From CAYMST01 sp964393115 (GTDB lineage: Bacteria; Bacteroidota; Bacteroidia; Cytophagales; Cyclobacteriaceae), in assembly GCA_964393115.1 (NCBI GenBank), contig CAYMST010000164.1, forward strand, positions 1 through 10,915: a stretch of 10,915 nucleotides of DNA, given 5' to 3'. The position numbers and the translations under genes are program-made. Each line of letters starts with the position of its first letter. Positions within the stretch are counted from its first letter, which is position 1. Below the pieces are notes generated by a model. The model did no database searches and was not told where the DNA came from. It saw nothing but the letters and a program-made list of their open reading frames with translations. Below, in pieces: positions 5,979 to 10,915 of the stretch.

Positions 5979-6671
5979 ATGGCGACTCACCTTCAAATAA
6001 AACAACTATCCTCAGAGGAAATTTATGAATTGGCGAAATCACTCCTGGATGTTGTGGAGTTTGATAATATGCCATTAAACGATAATGATCTTAAAGGCCT
6101 TTTAGTACACTTGAAGAATGACATTCAAGGTTTTGATGCCGCTTGTAATGCACTTACAGAAAAGGTATATTCTGTTGAAATAGACCAAAAGAAGAGAAGA
6201 CTAGATCAAAGTTTGCAACAATTTGTGCTTTATTTGAAGGAACTAGAGTTTAGCTCACAAGAAAATCCGCATATTAAAGCCGTAATAGAGACTATTTCTC
6301 CGCATATCGAAATCGGAAATGATGGATGCAGCACAGATATTGTTGAAGCGTTGTTATCAAAGTTAGAAATAGGAAACTTACCTATGAACCTATACTCGAT
6401 TGGAGCAACTTCTCACTATGTGGAAATGAAAAGAAGTTTGATTGAGTTCACACGATTATGTGAAAACAATAACAAAACTTTTTACAACATTAAGAGTCCA
6501 GGAATTGAACGAAGGGTCAAGGAACTCATCGATACGCTTTCAACACTTAATCTCCTATTAGGTCAACGCACTCAGACAGAGTTAGGAAAAAAACTAGTAT
6601 CAATATTTGAAAATGAGGCAAGTCATAGTCAAGCTAACTTTCATGTATCCCCGATCAAAAACATGATTTAG
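5979..6671 (+). CDS. Uncharacterised, mainly helical protein
   Basis: A 230-residue protein that I do not recognise with confidence. It is predicted mostly alpha-helical and soluble, with no signal peptide, membrane segment, Cys pair or obvious catalytic motif. The N-terminal half has acidic/leucine-rich helices (SSEEIYELAKSLLDVV, DLKGLLVHLKNDIQGF) and a Lys/Arg patch (DQKKRRLDQSLQQFVLYLKEL). The C-terminal half has a second helical set (RRVKELIDTLSTLNLLLGQR). The two halves may be tandem bundles. The style resembles the Bacteroidota-specific DUF6261 group, but this is a guess. The ATG at 5979 follows an A-rich stretch and is the natural start. It is divergent from aguB and separated from the next gene by 55 bp that hold a promoter, so it is probably monocistronic. 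Codon use looks like its neighbours. Confidence 0.75.
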   Translation: MATHLQIKQLSSEEIYELAKSLLDVVEFDNMPLNDNDLKGLLVHLKNDIQGFDAACNALTEKVYSVEIDQKKRRLDQSLQQFVLYLKELEFSSQENPHIKAVIETISPHIEIGNDGCSTDIVEALLSKLEIGNLPMNLYSIGATSHYVEMKRSLIEFTRLCENNNKTFYNIKSPGIERRVKELIDTLSTLNLLLGQRTQTELGKKLVSIFENEASHSQANFHVSPIKNMI

Positions 6672-6711
6672 GTTTTATTTACGTGCACATAGATAAATGA
6701 CCTCTAGGCGT

Positions 6712-6719
6712 TATCTTTG
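6712..6719 (+). promoter_or_regulatory. -7 element of the CxxC/DUF983/kinase operon
   Basis: TATCTTTG is an exact TAnnTTTG match ending 7 nt before the ATG at 6727. Transcription would start at about 6724-6726, leaving almost no leader. No clear TTG lies at the -33 position. The element falls inside the longer reading frame starting at 6697, which argues against that start. Confidence 0.55.
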
Positions 6720-6726
6720 CTGCGAT

Positions 6727-6993
6727 ATGCATCGATTGTTTTGGTCAATACTATTCTTTGGTTTCTATGGCTATCATCAGCTACTAGCCCAATGTGCAAT
6801 GTGTCGAGCTTCTGTTGAAAACAACGCCAATAACGGTGAGTCACTGGATGTGGCAGAAGGTCTTAATTTTGGTATTCTATATCTTTTCGTTGCACCATAC
6901 TTATTAATAGGAACAGTCGGTTACCTATGGTATAGAAAAAGTAAAAGTAACAGTCAAAAGCAAGGGAATGCTTTCAGCGCTTTTAAATGGTAA
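6727..6993 (+). CDS. Small exported membrane protein with CxxC motif
   Basis: An 88-residue protein of a type widespread in Bacteroidota but without known function. It has an N-terminal signal sequence (LFWSILFFGFYGYHQLLAQ), an immediate Cys pair in QCAMCRASVENN (Cys23, Cys26), then LNFGILYLFVAPYLLIGTVGYLWYRKSK (about 46-73), a single membrane helix with a basic cytoplasmic tail. The CxxC would sit just outside the membrane after signal cleavage and could bind metal or undergo redox change; this is inferred. The start at 6727 is preferred over the ATG at 6697 because a perfect -7 element lies between the two, and the longer form would put ten polar residues ahead of the signal sequence. The gene overlaps the DUF983 gene by 26 bp, indicating coupling. 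Confidence 0.85.
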   Translation: MHRLFWSILFFGFYGYHQLLAQCAMCRASVENNANNGESLDVAEGLNFGILYLFVAPYLLIGTVGYLWYRKSKSNSQKQGNAFSAFKW

Positions 6994-7342
6994 ATGCCCT
7001 CGATGCCGATCCGGCCGAATGTTTAAAAAACCCTGGTATAACTATGGGGCGTTCACACAAATGAATGCTCATTGTCCGAAATGTCATCAACGACTAGAAC
7101 CAGAACCTGGTTTCTTTTTCGGTGCGATGTATATTAGCTATGCGCTGTCGGTAGGTATATTCATTCTGGTTTTCTTCGGAACCTACGTATTATTTTCTCC
7201 ACCATTTTGGGTGTATATGGTCAACACCTTAGTTGTGGTCCTCGTGTTACTGCCTTTTCTTTTCAGGTCTTCTCGTATTCTATACCTTTACTGGTTAGGA
7301 GGTATAAAATATGATCCAGATTCTAACAAAAATCCTTCTTAG
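6968..7342 (+). CDS. DUF983 zinc-ribbon membrane protein
   Basis: A 124-residue membrane protein of the DUF983 family, function unknown. An N-terminal zinc-ribbon-like part has two Cys pairs, KCPRC (Cys10, Cys13) and HCPKC (Cys36, Cys39), followed by the family stretch LEPEPGFFFGAMYISYALSV (43-62). Two hydrophobic helices follow (about 51-75 and 80-99), and the C-terminus runs through SSRILYLYWLGGIKYDP. Length is normal for the family. It overlaps the upstream CxxC gene by 26 bp and the downstream kinase by 32 bp, each in a different frame, so the three genes should share one transcript. Both small proteins carry Cys pairs, which may point to shared metal or redox chemistry, but there is no direct proof. 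Confidence 0.9.
   Translation: MLSALLNGKCPRCRSGRMFKKPWYNYGAFTQMNAHCPKCHQRLEPEPGFFFGAMYISYALSVGIFILVFFGTYVLFSPPFWVYMVNTLVVVLVLLPFLFRSSRILYLYWLGGIKYDPDSNKNPS
7297..7303 (+). promoter_or_regulatory. Strong Shine-Dalgarno-like site for the kinase start
   Basis: TAGGAGG ends 7 nt before the ATG at 7311 and lies inside the DUF983 coding sequence (codons for WLGG). Purine-rich sites like this are uncommon ahead of the other genes here, most of which have A-rich leaders. It supports 7311 as the kinase start, although the same bases also encode conserved DUF983 residues and could match by chance. Confidence 0.5.
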
Positions 7343-10300
7343 TAGGCAATCACTTATTCCACTAGTTATTTCCTTAGTGGGGATATTTATCCTCCAAATA
7401 CTCAACAATGCGGTTGTAAATCAACCTAATATCCCGTTTGAGTCTTTATCAATTAACTCCAAGCAATTTAGGGAGGTCACCTCCGAATCCTGGAAACTTC
7501 AAAAACAAGGCAATAAAGATATCACAACGTTGATATATGATAAACAAGATCTCATATTTTGGACCTCAGTCGTCAACATACCTCCTAAGCACTTATTACC
7601 ACTTACTCCGGAAGTTATGTATCTGGAAAGTGAAAAAGGGAAGTATTTGATCAAAAAAACTACTCTAACTCACCAAGACAAGTCACTCGATATTTACCGG
7701 CTTCTTCTGCTAGAAACAGGGTATCCGGTCAAAAATCATTATTTAAGGAATAAAATAAACCACACACGATTGGGGGATCGTATCGGTGATATTCTACCCC
7801 CTACCGAAGATCTAAAAACAGTCTATCACCATGGCGAGCCACTGTTTTCCGTTTCATATAACCACAGCACTTCGTTTGTCTATCAAGTCATTCTTCACTT
7901 GATATCTACTCTAGCATTTAGCTTCTTTATTTATGCATTTTCTAAACAGCTTACAACGACCTATGGAGCTAAAGCCGGAACTATGGGTATCCTTTTATTA
8001 GGCGGAATCTACCCTACATTATTCATTTCCGGAATTCTGAGCGCTAACCACCAACTTCTTTTTGATCAAATGATATCATTGACCAAACAGGTAGGGATTT
8101 CACTGGGGCATCTATTAACTATTTCTATTTCTCTGGTTACTATTAGTTTCTTTTTGGTCCGGGTCATCTTAAGAACTTTATTTCTCAAAATCAATGAAAA
8201 AAAGAAAAGCGGGTATGTGAACTACATCATTGTTGTCATATTGGCTTTGCTTTCTTTTGAAGTCCTCCATACACTGATAAGTATTCATCAATCCGCATTA
8301 CAACTTCCTTCAATAAGTCTAGACATAAGTCAATCCTTAAAATTCAATATTAGCTCATTATGTTATCTAGTTACGTTTGGGTTACTATGCTTCTCATTTT
8401 TCTTTATCAATCATATTCTAATCTTCCTAAGCAGACAACTTACCACAACAAGGGTGATAACTGCGGGAGCATATTGTGCATCTCCATTTATCTATTATAC
8501 CCTTATCTATCCGAAACTAGAACTTCAACCTGAGTTGGCAGTCGGATTTATGATCTACAACCTACTTATCATAGGTCTCGACCCCATTTCACTATCAGAA
8601 AGGATTAATTCCAAAAACATCATCTACTTAGCGGGGTTTGCGGGCATGATTTCTAGCTTACAAGCTTATTATGTGTATAAGAATTATGAATTTAAAGACT
8701 TAACTAATAAGCTAAAGTTCGCAAATGAACTCCTTATTGATCAAGATGTAAACGCTGAATATTATTTATCAGAACTAGATCAAAAGATCAATAATGACCT
8801 ATTTATCATATCTCGAATGTTATCTCCCAAGCCGTCTCAGGAAATCATTCATAATAGAATTAAACGGGCATACTTATCAGATTACATCACCAAGTATGAA
8901 ATCAACTCTCATATCTTTGATGCAAATGGGCTACCTTATGGGGCTGGTGATTCTACCACATACGATTTATTGAAACGAAAATATGCCATACCTCAAAACC
9001 AAACTGATCACGAAAATATATTTCTAGATAACAAAACCGTTCAAGGTGGTTCCAAAAAATATGTATCCTTTAATCCTATTTACCGATATGACAGTGTAAT
9101 TGGACATATGGTATTTGAGTTAGTATTAAAAAAACGTTTTCAATCCACTGTCTTACCCGAGTTATTGGTTAATGAATCTTTTCAAGAGCACTCGAAATTA
9201 AAGGATTATGACTATGCACAGTATAACAACAAAAACCTTGTTTATAGCAAAGGGGAATTTTTATATGAAAATAAATTTGATTCAGCCCTAATTGGCGAAA
9301 AGAGGTTATTCTCCGTTGGCGTTGAAAGAAGCGGGTACCATCATCTTGGTGTTGACGCGGAAGGCAGTAAAGCAATTGTGATTTCCTCAAGACAATATGC
9401 CAATAGTTGGCTGTTATCCAATTTCACCTTTTTTCTTAATGTGATGCTTTTAGCAGGTTTTTTGATCCTCTTGAGTATTAGCTCTAGACAAGAACTTGCC
9501 GTTAGCTTATCCACTAAAATTCAAGTTTTTGCCACCACTGGCATTTTGGCTTCGCTGCTTTTATTTTCGCTATTAAATATTAATTTCTATAATCAATCCT
9601 ATGATGATGAGGTAAAGCGAAGTAGCGAACAAAAGGCTTTATATCTAGCGTCTGAAATAGCTGAGCCGATGCAAAACTTTGAGGATCTCGAGATCAGCAA
9701 AGAGGCTTTGCACCAAGCACTAAGCAGATTGGCAAAGTTTACTCAAGTGGATCTTCATTTATTTGACTTGGATGGCAAACTCATCTCAACAAGCTTAGAA
9801 CCTCTTTTTGAATCCAATATTCACGCACCATATATCAACCCTGACATATTATTTAACCATTTACAAGCTGGAAGCGAAAGTGTTGCCAGTGAAGAAAAAA
9901 TTGGCGGTTTTGAGTATAATTCAACATTTACTTTGGTTAAATCACCCGGGACTGGCCGTTCACTAGCTTATCTAGAAATGCCATTTTTCCTTTCCGAGGA
10001 ACAGCTCGAAAAGAGACAAACCCAAGTGATCAACACGGCCCTGAATATATTTACCCTAGTACTTATTATTTCTATATTAAGCTCATTTGTTATTGGTCGA
10101 TTACTTACCAAACCACTTAATATGGTCTCGAAGAAACTATCAAAAACAAAACTTGATCAGTATAATGAACCCATTGAGTGGTCAGGAAAAGATGAAATCG
10201 GAACACTGATTACCGGATATAATCGAATGATTGAAAATCTTGAATTCAGCAAGGCTGAGCTGGCCAAAAGTCAGCGTGAGACAGCTTGGAGAGACATTGC

Positions 10301-10915
10301 TCGACAAGTAGCGCATGAAATCAAGAACCCTTTGACTCCGATGAAGCTTTCTCTCCAACACTTAAAAAGAGTATTGGGGCAGTCTGAGTCTGAAAAGGCC
10401 AGTAAGACCATTGAGGGAATGATTAAGCATATCGATACGCTCTCTGACATTGCGTCATCATTCTCAACGTTCGCACAAATGCCCGCCCCAGAAATGAATG
10501 TCATTGAGGTGAATCAAGTATGTGAAGAGGCCATGGGTATTTTTACCAGTGAACAGGGCTATGTGGCATATACCCCTCCCGCCCAATCAATCAACGTAAA
10601 AGGCGATCATAAGCTACTGACACGAATCATCTGCAACCTACTACTGAATGCCTTACAAAGTGTGGAAGAAAATGTTAAGCCAGAAGTCTCTTTAAGTATT
10701 TACTTGAAAAAAAATCAAGTGATTATTAAAGTTAAAGATAATGGCGTTGGAATACCTGATGCGATAAGAGATCAAATCTTTATTCCGAAGTTTAGTACCA
10801 AGCAAACGGGATCTGGAATTGGACTAGCTGTTTGTAAACGTGGAGTGGAGCTGATGCAAGGAAGTATTTTGTTTGAGGCAAATGATACGGCAGGCACCTC
10901 ATTTTATATTTCCCT
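7311..10915 (+). CDS. Large multi-membrane-segment NtrY-like sensor histidine kinase (3' end cut by window)
   Basis: This frame is open without a stop for 1201 complete codons and runs off the window. The N-terminus (MIQILTKILLSRQSLIPLV) has one membrane helix (about 16-32), an extracytoplasmic region (33-188) and eight more helices between about 189 and 455. A second loop (about 456-699) contains DYAQYNNKNLVYSKGEFLYE, typical of Bacteroidota extracellular sensor domains. Helices at about 700-724 and 738-758 follow, then a third, PAS/Cache-like loop (about 759-905; DLHLFDLDGKLISTS, YLEMPFFL) and a last helix (907-928). The cytoplasmic part has a HAMP linker (about 930-985), an H-box QVAHEIKNPLTPMKLS with phospho-acceptor His1002, an N-box CNLLLNALQSV (Asn1109, Asn1113), DNGVGIP (1143-1149) and GSGIGL (1167-1172). 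WRDIARQVAHEIKNPLTPMK identifies the NtrY-like group. The window ends at about the natural C-terminus, a few residues short. It overlaps DUF983 by 32 bp. Confidence 0.92.
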   Translation, partial: MIQILTKILLSRQSLIPLVISLVGIFILQILNNAVVNQPNIPFESLSINSKQFREVTSESWKLQKQGNKDITTLIYDKQDLIFWTSVVNIPPKHLLPLTPEVMYLESEKGKYLIKKTTLTHQDKSLDIYRLLLLETGYPVKNHYLRNKINHTRLGDRIGDILPPTEDLKTVYHHGEPLFSVSYNHSTSFVYQVILHLISTLAFSFFIYAFSKQLTTTYGAKAGTMGILLLGGIYPTLFISGILSANHQLLFDQMISLTKQVGISLGHLLTISISLVTISFFLVRVILRTLFLKINEKKKSGYVNYIIVVILALLSFEVLHTLISIHQSALQLPSISLDISQSLKFNISSLCYLVTFGLLCFSFFFINHILIFLSRQLTTTRVITAGAYCASPFIYYTLIYPKLELQPELAVGFMIYNLLIIGLDPISLSERINSKNIIYLAGFAGMISSLQAYYVYKNYEFKDLTNKLKFANELLIDQDVNAEYYLSELDQKINNDLFIISRMLSPKPSQEIIHNRIKRAYLSDYITKYEINSHIFDANGLPYGAGDSTTYDLLKRKYAIPQNQTDHENIFLDNKTVQGGSKKYVSFNPIYRYDSVIGHMVFELVLKKRFQSTVLPELLVNESFQEHSKLKDYDYAQYNNKNLVYSKGEFLYENKFDSALIGEKRLFSVGVERSGYHHLGVDAEGSKAIVISSRQYANSWLLSNFTFFLNVMLLAGFLILLSISSRQELAVSLSTKIQVFATTGILASLLLFSLLNINFYNQSYDDEVKRSSEQKALYLASEIAEPMQNFEDLEISKEALHQALSRLAKFTQVDLHLFDLDGKLISTSLEPLFESNIHAPYINPDILFNHLQAGSESVASEEKIGGFEYNSTFTLVKSPGTGRSLAYLEMPFFLSEEQLEKRQTQVINTALNIFTLVLIISILSSFVIGRLLTKPLNMVSKKLSKTKLDQYNEPIEWSGKDEIGTLITGYNRMIENLEFSKAELAKSQRETAWRDIARQVAHEIKNPLTPMKLSLQHLKRVLGQSESEKASKTIEGMIKHIDTLSDIASSFSTFAQMPAPEMNVIEVNQVCEEAMGIFTSEQGYVAYTPPAQSINVKGDHKLLTRIICNLLLNALQSVEENVKPEVSLSIYLKKNQVIIKVKDNGVGIPDAIRDQIFIPKFSTKQTGSGIGLAVCKRGVELMQGSILFEANDTAGTSFYIS

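Noticed and set aside
6697..6726. Upstream ATG for the CxxC protein
   Set aside because: A perfect -7 element lies within this extension, and the shorter form has a normal signal sequence.
9169..9390. 73-codon minus-strand frame
   Set aside because: Antisense to the open kinase frame; no coding features.
10271..10504. 77-codon minus-strand frame
   Set aside because: Antisense to the kinase H-box region; a shadow of a conserved gene.
1..10915. CRISPR array, insertion sequence, tRNA/rRNA, phage or toxin-antitoxin genes
   Set aside because: No spaced direct repeats, transposase motifs or tRNA-like folds were seen by eye on either strand.

Overview
The window looks like chromosomal DNA of a member of the Bacteroidota, most likely a Cytophagales-type marine or free-living lineage; this placement is inferred. 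Support comes from the AT-rich composition and the general absence of Shine-Dalgarno sequences. Matches to the Bacteroidota promoter (TTG about 19 nt before TAnnTTTG) lie ahead of several genes. The window also has a cluster typical of the phylum: a small secreted CxxC protein, a DUF983 protein and an NtrY-like kinase. The window carries a 10-N scaffold gap (756-765) and is cut at both ends inside genes.

Layout. (1) 1-1258, plus strand: the translation operon infC (5' end missing), rpmI and rplT, closed by a strong intrinsic terminator. The gap sits between rpmI and rplT. (2) 1257-2180, plus: a promoter, a leader with a small perfect hairpin, and a translationally coupled pair (RRM-type RNA-binding protein, SlyD-like FKBP prolyl isomerase) with its own terminator. 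(3) 2181-2492: a gene-poor stretch with one perfect 9-bp inverted repeat. (4) 2493-2948, plus: a DinB-fold protein, convergent with and overlapping by 4 bp (5) 2945-4513, minus: a secreted (possibly lipo-) TIM-barrel glycoside hydrolase. (6) 4800-5681, minus: N-carbamoylputrescine amidohydrolase (aguB), the last step of putrescine synthesis from arginine via agmatine. (7) 5682-5978: a divergent regulatory region with palindromes and a likely minus-strand promoter. (8) 5979-6671, plus: an unrecognised, mainly helical protein. (9) 6712-10915, plus: a tightly overlapping three-gene unit starting almost at its promoter: small secreted/membrane CxxC protein, DUF983 zinc-ribbon membrane protein, then a very large NtrY-like sensor histidine kinase. 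The kinase reads open for 1201 codons from 7311 to the window end and is about complete when the window stops.

How the genes fit together: the first two blocks are translation and protein/RNA housekeeping. The middle is a loose set of metabolic and secreted enzymes. The last block is a membrane-sensing module whose response regulator would be expected just outside the window. I see no insertion sequence, CRISPR array, tRNA, rRNA or phage gene. The most noteworthy element is the kinase, with about 12 predicted membrane segments and several separate extracytoplasmic regions on one polypeptide, co-expressed with two small Cys-containing membrane proteins. This is not clearly a new system.
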